Source: Luteimonas sp. (GTDB taxonomy: Bacteria; Pseudomonadota; Gammaproteobacteria; Xanthomonadales; Xanthomonadaceae). Taken from it: a DNA stretch of 64,000 nt. Shown here one piece after another: positions 10,687 to 21,377 of this stretch (positions are counted from its first letter, which is position 1; each line of letters begins with the position of its first letter). A program made the position numbers and the translations under genes. The stretch spans positions 62,001-126,000 of the forward strand of contig JANPZU010000001.1 of NCBI GenBank assembly GCA_024707405.1, in the 5' to 3' direction. The notes under the pieces are model-generated. The model saw only the letters and a list, made by a program, of their open reading frames with translations, was not told the DNA's origin and made no database searches.

Positions 10687-10789
10687 GCGGGGTCTGCTGG
10701 AGGTGGATAAATGGAGCTCGTCCCCGCGCTCGGGGGACCGGAGGAAGTCGGCGACCCGAAGTGGCGCGGGCGCTGCCGCGCCCGGAGGA

Positions 10790-11620
10790 TCAGGACGACC
10801 GGATGAAGGCGAGCAGATCGGCGTTGAGCACGTCGGCATTGATCGTGCACATGCCGTGGCCGAAGCCTTCGTAGACTTTCAGCGTTCCGTGCCGCAGCAG
10901 CTTGACCGCCAGCAGGGCGGAGTCCTCGATCGGAACGATCTGGTCGTCGCCGCCGTGCATGACCAGGGTCGGCACCTCGATCGATTTCAAGTCTTCGGTG
11001 AAGTCGGTTTCCGAGAACGCCTTGATGCAGTCGTAGAGCGACTTGATGCCACCCATCATTCCTTGCCGCCACCAGTTGTCGATCACGCCGGGCAATATTT
11101 CGACGCCTGGCCGGTTGAATCCGTAGAAGGGTCCTTCCGGCAACTCGCGGAAGAATTCGGTGCGCCTAGTGAGCAATGCGTTGCGAAACCCGTCGAACAC
11201 CTCCAGCGGCAGCCCACCGGGATTGCTTTCCGTCTTCAGCATGATCGGAGGCACGGCGCCGATCAGCACCGCCTTCGCCACCCGTCCGCCGTCGCCATGG
11301 CGGGCGACATAGCGCGCGACCTCGCCGCCGCCGGTCGAATGACCGATATGCACGGCATCCTTCAGGTCCAGGTGCGCGGAAAGCGCCGCGACATCCGCGG
11401 CATAGGTATCCATCTCGTTGCCGTCCATGGTCTGGCTGGAGCGACCATGCCCGCGCCGGTCGTGCGCGATGACGCGGAAGCCCTTGCCCAGGAAGAACAT
11501 CATCTGCGCATCCCAGTCATCGCTGGTCAGCGGCCAACCGTGGTGGAACACGATCGGTTGCCCGGTGCCCCAGTCCTTGTAGAAGATTTCGGTGCCGTCT
11601 TCGACCTTGATCGTGCCCAT
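10790..11620 (-). CDS. Alpha/beta hydrolase, cofactor-free haloperoxidase type
   Basis: A 276-residue cytoplasmic paralogue of the gene at 4758-5708, without its signal peptide. It has [24 protein letters not shown], the nucleophile elbow GHSTGGG with Ser near 95, GGDDQIVP for the acidic residue and GFGHG for the His. This matches non-haem chloroperoxidase/arylesterases of about 275 residues. It is the first gene of the minus-strand block and is divergent from the P450 gene across a 540-base gap. Two paralogues bracketing the block suggest chemistry on related substrates inside and outside the cytoplasm, which is inference. Confidence 0.88.
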   Translation of the reverse strand: MGTIKVEDGTEIFYKDWGTGQPIVFHHGWPLTSDDWDAQMMFFLGKGFRVIAHDRRGHGRSSQTMDGNEMDTYAADVAALSAHLDLKDAVHIGHSTGGGEVARYVARHGDGGRVAKAVLIGAVPPIMLKTESNPGGLPLEVFDGFRNALLTRRTEFFRELPEGPFYGFNRPGVEILPGVIDNWWRQGMMGGIKSLYDCIKAFSETDFTEDLKSIEVPTLVMHGGDDQIVPIEDSALLAVKLLRHGTLKVYEGFGHGMCTINADVLNADLLAFIRSS

Positions 11621-12162
11621 GACGCCTGCTCCTGTAGTGGTGGAACTGCGTGTGCGTGGAGCGAAAGCAGGTCTACGCGGCGTTGCAAGCAGTCTCGCTG
11701 GCGGACCTGTCTCGCTCGAGTCGGTGATGCGTGCTGCGCGGATCTGTCGAACCGGTTCGCACGGTTGCGGACGTGGAGATTATGTGGAGCACGTCACGCA
11801 GGCGATATTCGATATTCATCGTACAAACGGCACGTCGGATGTCGTATGACGCGCTCCTCCGAAGGGGTAAGCGCAGGTGTCATCCATGGGGCAATGTCGA
11901 TTACGGCACCGGCCGGTAGATTTCCGCCTGCCCTCGCCCTCGGTCGTTCCATCCGTACGAACCACCGCTTCAACCATCCTTGCGCCAACCACTCTCGCGT
12001 CCGCCTGCAGATCCGGTCGGCGAAGCCGCCGACGTCCCGGCACGAGGGCAGCGCATCCGTCGCTTCGGCGTGTCGATGACCGCCTTGCGTCCATGCAGCC
12101 GCATGGACGGTAGCCACGCATGCCAGGTCGCAACACCCTTCTCTCTCCCCCAGGAGTCACCC
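11621..12162. other. Divergent promoter region with a 12-bp palindrome
   Basis: A 540-base gene-free stretch between the hydrolase block (minus) and the P450 gene (plus). It contains a perfect 12-bp palindrome CGAACCGGTTCG at 11748-11759, a plausible operator, and a tandem GATATTC pair near 11807-11820. No coding frame here has convincing features. The P450 start is preceded by AGGAG at about 12152-12156. Confidence 0.45.
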
Positions 12163-13369
12163 ATGCACCAACCGCTTGCCTTTACCACTGCCGAACTCCA
12201 GTCGAACGCCCATGACATCTTCCGTCGCTACCGTCCGATCACGCCGCTGCTCAGGCGCGACGATGGCATCTACATCGCCATCCGCGCCGGCGACGTGCAG
12301 CGGTTGCTCACCGATGCACGCACCCGGCAGATGGAAACGGAAATCGCCCACGCCCGGGGCGTGAGCGAAGGGCCGTTGCTGGAATTCCTGCAACACACGA
12401 TGGTCCTGAGCAACGGCATGGCGCATCGGCAGCGCCGCCTGCCGCTGGTGCAGGCCTTCGCATCGCGCTTCATCCACGAACTGCGGCCGCACGTGCGTGC
12501 CGTCGCCGAGAGCCTCATCGATGCAAGGTTCGAGGCAGGCGGGATGGACTTCATCGCAGACTTCGCGAACTGGCTGCCCGCGCATGTCATCTGCCGGATC
12601 CTCGGCCTGCCGGACGCCGACATTCCCGCGTTCACCCGTGCCGTGTACCGCCTGTCGCGCGCCTTCAGTTCGACCTTCACCCCGGGCGAGGTGCCTGACA
12701 TGCAGGACGCGGCCGGCGACCTCAAGGCCTATGTGGAGGCCCTGATCGCGGACCGACGCCGGCATCCACGCGAGGACTTCATCACCGCCTTCATCGCCGC
12801 CTGCGACGCATCCGGCACCCTGTCCCATACCGAAGAGGTGGTGCAGCTGATGACCATCCTGCTCGCTGGCACCGACACCACCCGCAGCGCGCTGGCGATC
12901 CAGACATCACTGCTGCTGCAGCACCCGGGACCAGTGGCAGGCCGTGTGCCGTGACCCTGGACTGGTGCCCCGTGCCGTCCTGGAATGCCTGCGATATGAG
13001 CCGGCGGTCGCCTCCGTGCCGCGCGTCACCTTGGAAGACATCGTGCTCGATGGCACGCTGCTACCGGGCGGACGGGCCCTGTCGCTGTCGACGCTGTCGG
13101 CGATGCGCGACCCGGCGCTCTACTCCGATCCCGATCGCCTCGACATCAGGCGTGCCGATCCGCCGCGACGCCATCCGGTGTTCGGCGGTGGCGTGCACCG
13201 TTGCCTGGGCGAGGCGCTGGCGAAGGTCGAGCTCGAGGAAGGCCTGGCTGCCCTGGCGCGGCGGCTTCCCGCGCTGGAGCTCGACGGCGGTCCGGTCACG
13301 GTCCAGGGGGCGTTCGGTATCCGCTCGGTCCACGGCCTGCGCGTCAGGTGGGGTCGTGGCAATGGATGA
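12163..13369 (+). pseudogene. Cytochrome P450, single frameshift
   Basis: A soluble bacterial P450 monooxygenase. The start ATG at 12163 follows AGGAG by 6-7 bases. The I-helix oxygen-activation motif LLAGTDTTRS lies in the first frame. The ExxR motif (ECLRYEP) and the haem-thiolate loop FGGGVHRCLGEAL, with Cys as fifth ligand, lie in the second frame. The break is at the GGG 12927-12929: removing one G joins QHP to DQWQAV and gives about 401 residues, the normal length for this family. All key residues survive, so an indel error is more likely than decay. It is divergent from the haloperoxidase/GMC block. The redox partners are not in the window. Confidence 0.82.
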
Positions 13370-13421
13370 GTCGCATGCCGACCGCCCTACAGGGCGCTCC
13401 ATCGCAATGCCGATGGAGCAG

Positions 13422-13439
13422 ATTACCCGAAAGGGTAAT
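13422..13439. promoter_or_regulatory. Inverted repeat ATTACCC-GAAA-GGGTAAT upstream of the LuxR gene
   Basis: A perfect 7-bp inverted repeat separated by four bases, lying 53 bases after the P450 stop and about 80 bases before the LuxR-type start. Size and position fit an operator for a dimeric regulator, possibly the LuxR protein itself or the NarL-type regulator downstream. No T tract follows, so termination is unlikely. Confidence 0.45.
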
Positions 13440-13519
13440 TCCGCCGCTGGTCCCCGGAGCATTGCGGGCGACGACAGCGATGGCTACGTTGGCAACGGTT
13501 GTCTACCGGGCCTCCCGTC

Positions 13520-14059
13520 ATGAGCCAGCATCCCCCGCTGCTGTTCGTCCTGGTCGAGGCGCGCCGTTGGCAGGAGTCCGCCGGCCTGTCGACGGTCGAT
13601 GCCGACGCGGGGACTCCCGCCGGCAACCCGGGGCCGGAATTCATGGCCTTGGGCGGCGGCGACCGTCCGCCCTGCGTGCTCGTGCGCGCGATGGACCTGG
13701 ATGGCATCGATGCACGACTCGGCGAGTGGATGCTGGCGACTGCGACCCGGTTCGCCGACGCCACCGAGCGTTACGAGGACCTGACGCCGCGCGAGCGCCA
13801 GGCGCTTCCGCTGATCACCGATGGCCTGCTCAACAAGCAGGCTGCATCGGTGATGGGCATCAGCGAAGCGACGCTGCAGATCCACCGCAGGCGCATCATG
13901 GACAAGATGGGTGCGCGTTCGTTCGCCGAACTGGTGCGCATTGCCGACGTATTGGGCGTGTCGGCCGTCAGCGCGCGCAGCACACACGCACGCAGCCCGA
14001 CGCGGTCTGGTACCGCGCGCCACCGCACGCAACGCACCGGCAGCGGAAGCGCGGCGTGA
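13520..14059 (+). CDS. LuxR-type helix-turn-helix regulator with atypical N-terminus
   Basis: A 179-residue protein whose segment 85-145 is a clear LuxR/FixJ helix-turn-helix (LTPRERQALPLITDGLLNKQ, then SEATLQIHRRRIMDKMG). The first 80 residues do not show the acidic pocket, phospho-Asp or Lys of a receiver, so it is probably not phosphorylated in the normal way. The C-terminal tail (about 150-179) is basic and Ser/Thr/Arg-rich. The start is the ATG at 13520, although the frame is open to an upstream TTG. The gene lies 20 bases before the sensor kinase and may belong to the same signalling unit. An inverted repeat at 13422-13439 may control it. Confidence 0.75.
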   Translation: MSQHPPLLFVLVEARRWQESAGLSTVDADAGTPAGNPGPEFMALGGGDRPPCVLVRAMDLDGIDARLGEWMLATATRFADATERYEDLTPRERQALPLITDGLLNKQAASVMGISEATLQIHRRRIMDKMGARSFAELVRIADVLGVSAVSARSTHARSPTRSGTARHRTQRTGSGSAA

Positions 14060-14079
14060 CCCGCTGCCGCCGGCCCCTC

Positions 14080-17000
14080 ATGCGTTGGCTGCGGTCTGCG
14101 ATTGGGTCGATGCTCGCCCTGTTGTTCTGTTCCGCTGCGCTGGCACAGTCGCCGGAACCCAGCCCCTCCCAGTTGCACCATATGCAATGGACGGCGCAGC
14201 ACGGTGCACCGGGCGGGATCCTGTCGATCGCACAGACCCGGGACGGCTTCATCTGGCTACAGGCGAATGGTCGCCTGTTCCGCTTCGACGGCGTCGAGTT
14301 CGAACGCATCCGGCACGTTGGCGGTTCGCCACTGCCCACGGGTCACATCTTCTCGATCTGGGCACGGCCTGCTGGAGGACTCTGGATCGGCTACCTGTTC
14401 GGTGGCGCAACGTTCATCAGCCCCGACGGGACGTTGCAGGGACCATCCTGCGAGAGCGGGCCTGCCGCCAAGCACGGTGATCTGTTTTGCGGAAAGCGCC
14501 GATGGCCGCATGTGGGTCAGTACCAACCGCGGCCTGTACCGGCTCGATGGCGATCGATGGAAACCCGTGGATGCAAGCTGGGGACTCCCCGCAACTCCCC
14601 CGAAGCCATGCGACTGGATGGCGCGGGCACGCTGTGGGTGCTCACCTTGGATGCCCTCTACTTCCTGCGAAGCGGCGCCGCCCGTTTCGAACTGGCCCTG
14701 GACGCGCCCGCTGGTCTGTTCGGCTCGTTCCTGGCGGTGGGGCCGGACGACCGCGTCTGGCTGGTGCAGTCCGGGTTCGGACTGTCTGCTCTCACTGTTC
14801 CGGAGCCGGGCAGCGCCTTTGCACCCGAATGGCTCCGGCTTTCAATCGACATCGCGGCCGCGCTGATCGATCGTGAGTCGAATTTGTGGACGAGCAGTTG
14901 GGGCCTTGTCAAGCGGCTTCCACTACGAGAGGGCGAAAATGCGGCGCGGACTGGCGCCGACCCGTCCGCAGACGGCGCGTTGCAGATTCGCCTGCACGGC
15001 GAGAACTCCGGGGCGATGATGCAGGACCGCGAAGGCAATATCTGGGCCCTCACGGACCGCGCCCTAGCCCGGTTCCGCGAATCCGCGTTCGTCAACGTCG
15101 GGCTGGACCGGGCCTCGTACGGCACGGCGGCGCTTGCCACGGCCGACGACGGCTCGGTCTGGGCCGCCGATTGGAGCGGGGGCCTGCATCGCCTCGAAGG
15201 CGGGACGAAGCGGGAGACACTGCAATCGCTGAAACGCGAGACGTCGCATAACCGGTTCCAGGTCGCTGCATCGCGACCACGCCGGTGCCCTCTGGGTCGG
15301 GGGGACGGCAAGCTCCATCTACCGGCGTCGCGGCGACCGATGGATCCAGTGGCAGCCCCCGGAGGCGGAACGCGTGGCGAACGCCGGCGGCATCCAGGCG
15401 ATCGCGAGCCAGCCCGACGGCACGATGTGGGTCTCCGTCCTGGCGGTGGGCGTGTACCGGGTCGTGGACGATCGCTGGACATTGTGGGGCGGGCTGCACG
15501 ACCTGCCGCGCGAACCCGCGACGGCCCTGGCGGTCGATCCCGGTGCCCGGCTCTGGTTGGGCTATGTCGACGGGCGCGTCGCGGCGGTCGACCAGGGCCG
15601 GGTCACGGTCTACGACACTTCCGACGGGCTGATGCCTGGCGCCGTGCAGGTGGTCTCGGCCCGCGGCCGCAATATCTGGATCGGCGGCGAGCGGGGCCTG
15701 AGCTGGTTCGACGGCCAGCGCTTCCACGCAGTCCGCGGTGCCGGGGAGGACATGTTCGGCAACGTCACGGGCATCGTCGAATCGGCCCGGGGTGATCTGT
15801 GGCTGAACACGACCGATGGCGCCGTGCTGGTTTCCTCGGGCGAGGTGCGCAAGCTGCTCGCGAACCCTGGCCAGCCAGTGGAGTCCCGGCTCTTCGACCA
15901 CCTCGACGGCATGTCGGGCGCAGCGCACCATCTCGGCCCGTGGCCGACCGCCGTCGAAAGCACCGATGGCCGGCTGTGGTTTACGACGGCCGAGGGTGTC
16001 GTTTCGCTTGCGCCACGCCCACCCGCCCGCAACACCGTCGTGCCGGATGTCTACATCAAGTCCATCACCGTCGATGGCAAGCACACCAGCGTCGAAGGGC
16101 GAACGGATACCATCCTGCAGCTCCCCACGAAGCCGCACGTCCTGCAGATCGCGTACACCGCGCCGAGCTTCACGATTCCCGAGCGCGTGCACTTCCGCTA
16201 TCGCCTCGAAGGGTCGGAGATGGGCTGGGAAGACGTGGGCACCCGGCGGGAGGCCTTCTTCACCGGCCTGCCGCCCGGCCACTACCGCTTCCAGGTGATC
16301 GCAGCAAACGATTCCGGACTCTGGAACGAAACCGGCGCCAGCCTGGAGTTCGTAATTCCCCCGACCTTCCTCCAGTCGCGCACCTTCCTGGCCATGTGCG
16401 CGGCTTTCGCCGTGGCAATCATCTGGCTGCTCTTCGTCCTGCGGATGCGGCAGGTCAGGGCCAAGCTGCAATGGCGCAGCGAAGCGCGCCTGCTCGAGCG
16501 CGAGCGCATCGCACGCGACCTGCATGACACGTTCCTGCAGGGCGTCCAAGGCCTGATGCTGAGGTTCCAGTCCGCTGCCGAGCGCATTCCGCAAGGCGAG
16601 CCGGCCAGGGAACTGATGGAGGATGCGCTGGATCGTGCCGATCGCGTGCTGGCCGATGGCCGCGACAAGGTGTCCGAGTTGCGCGCCACGGTCAGCCTAA
16701 ACCTGCCGGAGGCGCTGGCCCTGGTCGGCAACGAGCTGTCGCGCGACTACGCAGTGGGCTTCCGCGCGCATGTCGAGGGCGACATCCGCACGCTGGATCC
16801 ACTCGTGCAGGAGGAGGCCTACCGCATCGGCGCGGAGGCGCTGGCCAACGCGTTCCGGCACGCGGGAGCCACGCGCATCAGCGTGGCGACGGTGTTCGGA
16901 CGTCGCCAGTTTGAAGTCCGGGTGACCGACGACGGCTGCGGGTTCGATCTGTCCAGCGCCCGCAAGGGACGCTGGGGCCTGAAAGGCATGCGCGAGCGCG

Positions 17001-17161
17001 CAGGGAAGATCCGTGGAAAGATCCACCTGTCGAGCAAGCCCGGTACAGGCACCACGGTCGACCTGCACGTCCCGGCCCGGGTCGCCTACCGCAACGCAGG
17101 CGACGGGCGCCGCGGCTGGCGCAGAATGTTCGGCGGCCTGGACGGGGAGCACCGGAAATGA
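14080..17161 (+). pseudogene. Beta-propeller sensor histidine kinase with three apparent frameshifts
   Basis: Membrane sensor kinase of about 1027 residues once the frame is repaired. Start at 14080: signal peptide (to about residue 23), propeller repeats, a Y_Y_Y domain (HFRYRLEGSEMGWEDVGTR), a membrane helix (FLAMCAAFAVAIIWLLFVL) and a HisKA_3 motif (RIARDLHDTFLQG). The HATPase follows with N box EALANAFRHAG, DDGCGFD and GLKGMRERA. Frame breaks lie near 14440-14460, near 14590-14605 (a C5 run) and near 15250-15270. The first two compensate each other, so a short segment is out of frame between them, and the third is a separate break. Net length is one more than a multiple of three. The entire kinase core is intact in the last frame. 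The response regulator overlaps its stop by ATGA. It is paralogous to the kinase at 1-2883. Confidence 0.8.
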
Positions 17162-17799
17162 CGCAGCCTGACGAGACACCGAACCCCATTACGGTCATGG
17201 CCGTCGACGACCATCCGCTGCTGCTCGATGGCATCAAGGCGGCACTGAGCGAACAGCCGGACATGGAACTCGTTGCGGAGGCGATGAACGGCCGCGAAGC
17301 GGTCGACCTGTTCGGCGTCCATCGCCCGGACGTGACCCTGATGGACCTGCAGATGCCCGACATGGGCGGGCTGGACGCGCTGCGCGAAATCCTGGGCGAA
17401 TGGCCCGATGCGCGCATCGTCGTGCTGACCACGTACCGCGGCGACGCGCAGGCGCTGAGCGCGCTCAAGAGTGGCGCACGGGGCTTCATGCTCAAGGGGA
17501 TGATGCGCAAGGATCTTCGCGACACCATCCGTGCCGTCCATGCCGGCCGTCGCGTGATCCCCACGGAGATCGCAATGGAGTTGGCGCAACACACCGGGGA
17601 GGATTGTCTGTCACCGCGCGAGATGCAGGTACTGAAAGAGCTCGCGCGAGGCAATGCCAATCGAGAAATTGCCGAGAGCCTGAACGTCACCGAGGGCACG
17701 GTGAAGGCGCACATGAAAAGCATCATGGCGAAGCTCGGCGCAAAGGATCGTACCCATGCGGTACTGATCGCACTCAAGCGAGGAATCCTCGAGGTGTGA
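17158..17799 (+). CDS. NarL/FixJ-type response regulator
   Basis: A 213-residue regulator that pairs with the preceding kinase. The receiver domain (residues 12-125) has the acidic pair in AVDDHP (17-18), phospho-acceptor Asp near 63 in LMDLQMPD, Thr in VLTTYRGD and Lys near 113 in MLKGMM. A LuxR helix-turn-helix follows at about 150-210 (LSPREMQVLKELARGNANRE, then TVKAHMKSIMAKLGA). All phosphotransfer residues are present. The ATG overlaps the kinase stop as ATGA, so the two are translationally coupled. Members of this family bind paired TAC-rich heptamers. Several TACYYCT-like repeats occur in the gap downstream (17914-17964), but a link is only a guess. Confidence 0.93.
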   Translation: MTQPDETPNPITVMAVDDHPLLLDGIKAALSEQPDMELVAEAMNGREAVDLFGVHRPDVTLMDLQMPDMGGLDALREILGEWPDARIVVLTTYRGDAQALSALKSGARGFMLKGMMRKDLRDTIRAVHAGRRVIPTEIAMELAQHTGEDCLSPREMQVLKELARGNANREIAESLNVTEGTVKAHMKSIMAKLGAKDRTHAVLIALKRGILEV

Positions 17800-17913
17800 G
17801 GGAATACGGGGGACTCGCCTGCCCCTGACCTACGTGCATTGATACGGCGTACACTTTCGACGCGCGCCATCCACATCGGCCCGCAAACGCCGAGTAACCG
17901 CGTCGCTCATCTA

Positions 17914-17964
17914 GGGGTTCTACCCCCGATAACGGTCCCTAATCCCTACTCCTCAGGGATAGGG
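17914..17964. promoter_or_regulatory. Two inverted repeats in the 17.8-18.16 kb gap
   Basis: The 365-base gap between the response regulator and the ferritin-like gene has no supportable gene. It holds GGGGT-TCT-ACCCC (17914-17926) and a larger hairpin, CCCT(A)ATCCCT pairing with AGGGATAGGG around a 7-base loop (17937-17964, one bulged A). No T run follows, so an operator array is at least as likely as a terminator. Confidence 0.4.
17920..17944 (+). repeat. 25-bp dispersed repeat, copy 1
   Basis: This segment begins CTACCCCCGATAACGG and matches 22 of 25 bases of an intergenic segment at 42572-42596. Both copies lie after the stop of a plus-strand gene and outside coding sequence. It may be a shared regulator site or part of a dispersed family. 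Confidence 0.5.
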
Positions 17965-18164
17965 CCAATGGCTTGGCGTTGCTTGCTAAGCCGTGAGGGT
18001 GCCTGGCAACGGATGCAGCAGTCGTAGTCGGCAGGGGGATGCATTGTCATCAATACGCGCCATTTGTGATGCGAGAGAATCAAGCGCAAGAAACCCAAAT
18101 ATGCACTTCACGTCAACGTCGCACGATCAGGAGAATAGTACGGCTCCCCCGCCGGAGCCACCCC

Positions 18165-18662
18165 ATGGCCGTCAACACCATCGAAGAACTGTTCATCCAC
18201 GAGTTGTCCGACATCCACAGTGCCGAGCGGCAACTGACCAAGGCGCTGCCGCGACTGGCGAAGGCGGCGCATTCAGACAAGCTTGCATCCGCGTTCGAAA
18301 CCCACTTGGGCGAGACCGAAGGCCAGATCGAGCGGATCGACCAGGTGGTCGAGTTGCTCGGCATCAAGCTCAAGCGCATCAAGTGCGCGGCCATGGAAGG
18401 CCTCGTCGAGGAAGGCAAGGATGTCATCGAGGACATCGAGAAGGGCCCGCTGCGCGATGCCGCGCTGATCGGCGGCGCGCAGAAGGTCGAACACTACGAA
18501 ATCGCGGCCTACGGCACCTTGGCTGCGCTGGCCAAGCAGCTCGGCTACAAGGACGCCCTGCCCCTCATCCTCGAGACGCTGAAAGAAGAGAAGGCGACCG
18601 ACGAAAAGTTGACGGTGCTCGCAGAAAGTGGCGGCAACCAGAAGGCGGCAGCGGCTGCATGA
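18165..18662 (+). CDS. YciE/YciF-family ferritin-like protein (DUF892)
   Basis: A 165-residue, mostly helical protein of the YciE/YciF ferritin-like group, which forms a dimer with a di-metal site in a four-helix bundle and is associated with stress responses. The signature MAVNTIEELFIHELSDIHSAERQ places carboxylate and His ligands in helix 1. Further ligands are in THLGETEGQIER, EDIEKG and KVEHYEIAAYG. Start at 18165, preceded by GGAG. Neighbours are unrelated small genes. Metal type and substrate are not evident. Confidence 0.9.
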   Translation: MAVNTIEELFIHELSDIHSAERQLTKALPRLAKAAHSDKLASAFETHLGETEGQIERIDQVVELLGIKLKRIKCAAMEGLVEEGKDVIEDIEKGPLRDAALIGGAQKVEHYEIAAYGTLAALAKQLGYKDALPLILETLKEEKATDEKLTVLAESGGNQKAAAAA

Positions 18663-18803
18663 ACAAGATGAATGCCGTTGAAAATGCATCACGGAGTCAC
18701 ATCGGATCCCAGGTGTATAACCCCATGGCACTCGGCAGTTTCGACACCTGCCGTGCTCCTTGAGGCCTCCGTGCAGCTTCTTACGCTGCACAAGGCCAGA
18801 CCG

Positions 18804-19043
18804 ATGGCGATTTTTTCCCTGTTTCGCTGCGGCGACGACACGTACGTTGCCGTGCCCGAAGGCATGACCCCTCCCATCGAAGCCATCCTTCGGTTCGGGG
18901 ATTGCCTGTTCATCCGGGCGATCCCCTGCAATCTCTTCAGCATGGCCGCCTGGGAAGAGGCATCTGCTTCCATCGATGAGCATCTCTACGCCGTCATCCC
19001 CGCCGAGGCCCTCGACGAGATGTTCGACAGGCAAGACGCTTGA
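18804..19043 (+). CDS. Conserved-looking small hypothetical protein
   Basis: A 79-residue protein beginning MAIFSLFRCGDDTYVAVPEG and rich in hydrophobic and acidic residues, with no signal peptide or membrane segment that I trust. The Met at 18804 was preferred over the upstream Met at 18672 because the extra N-terminus looks non-coding. It precedes the DUF4326 gene by 13 bases in the same direction. Function unknown. Confidence 0.55.
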   Translation: MAIFSLFRCGDDTYVAVPEGMTPPIEAILRFGDCLFIRAIPCNLFSMAAWEEASASIDEHLYAVIPAEALDEMFDRQDA

Positions 19044-19056
19044 ACTGGCACGTGCC

Positions 19057-19380
19057 ATGGCAGAGCGCATTCAACTGAGTCGGGCGAAAGGCTGGCGCAT
19101 GCCGCCGAACACCGTCAAAGTGGATCGAAGCACGCCGTGGGGCAATCCCTGGCGCATCGGCGAAGTCGGGCCCGGCAGCTTCACGCCGCCCAATGCAGCC
19201 AGCGCCGTCGCCTTGTTCCGGCGAATGCTGCGCGATCCGGATATGCGCAAGGCTGCGCAGTATCCGGACAACCTCACGACCTTGAAGGATCGCAATCTTG
19301 CCTGCTGGTGCAAGCCCGGCGAACCGTGCCATGCCGATGTCCTGCTCGAGCATCTGTCGGATCCTCACATCGACTTGTGA
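19057..19380 (+). CDS. DUF4326 domain protein
   Basis: A 107-residue protein. The core, NTVKVDRSTPWGNPWRIG followed by LACWCKPGEPCHADVLLE, is the hallmark of DUF4326, a family found widely in bacteria and phages whose biochemical role is not established. The CWC..C and His residues could bind metal. Start at 19057, 13 bases after the preceding small gene. Confidence 0.83.
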   Translation: MAERIQLSRAKGWRMPPNTVKVDRSTPWGNPWRIGEVGPGSFTPPNAASAVALFRRMLRDPDMRKAAQYPDNLTTLKDRNLACWCKPGEPCHADVLLEHLSDPHIDL

Positions 19381-19470
19381 GCGCGTGATGACGCACAGGT
19401 GCGGGAAGGCTCACGGTGTGCTGACGGTCGCACGATCAATCTGCAGTTCACCCCCTGACGCGAGCGCATC

Positions 19471-20842
<1,372 letters not shown>

Positions 20843-20844
20843 AG

Positions 20845-21246
20845 TCAGTGCAGGAGTCTGCCGGCAATCCCGTCCAGATCGTAGGAGTAGAACCCGTCCT
20901 CCGATAGTTGCATCGGCGCACCCGCCGCGGCGGCGAGGAACCGGTCACTGATCCGGACGCCGCCCGCGTGCAGCTCGACATGCTCCGCCATCCGTGGGTC
21001 GGCCACGGCGTTCTCGATCAGCTCGGCGAAGCCCAGCACCCGCAGCACCAGCGCAATCTCCTCCTTCTCGCTGTAGCCGTGTCCGGCGAGTTCCCGCATC
21101 AGCGCGCCAACGCCGGGATGCGCCCACCCCTCGTCGGCATCTACGGGCAACGGCATGTCGCCGATCATCACCGCTTGGAACACCCGGATGCCGAAGCCCA
21201 GCAGTTCCGGAGAGACCTCGCGCACACGCAGCGGCATCGAATCCAC
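20845..21246 (-). CDS. Hypothetical protein, acidic, soluble
   Basis: About 133 residues with no signal peptide. The GTG at 21246 was chosen because GAAGGAG lies 6 bases upstream, although an ATG at 21264 is also open. The sequence has helical segments (ALMRELAGHGYSEKEEIALV) and no catalytic motif that I recognise. It is convergent with the tiny [10 protein letters not shown] gene, with only 2 bases between the stops. Confidence 0.65.
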   Translation of the reverse strand: MDSMPLRVREVSPELLGFGIRVFQAVMIGDMPLPVDADEGWAHPGVGALMRELAGHGYSEKEEIALVLRVLGFAELIENAVADPRMAEHVELHAGGVRISDRFLAAAAGAPMQLSEDGFYSYDLDGIAGRLLH

Positions 21247-21377
21247 GGCAACTCCTTCAGGCATCGACCTATGCCACGGACATTCAGCCTAGTGCCGCAG
21301 GCATCGTCCCTTGGTGAAAAATCGGCATTCGGCCTTCACGCCTCGCGTTCCACCATCCATCGACATAGGAGACCACC

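Noticed and set aside
13201..14079. An upstream extension of the second sensor kinase frame into the P450/LuxR region
   Set aside because: The extension overlaps two supported genes in other frames and looks non-coding. The Met at 14080 gives a signal peptide and the usual propeller start.
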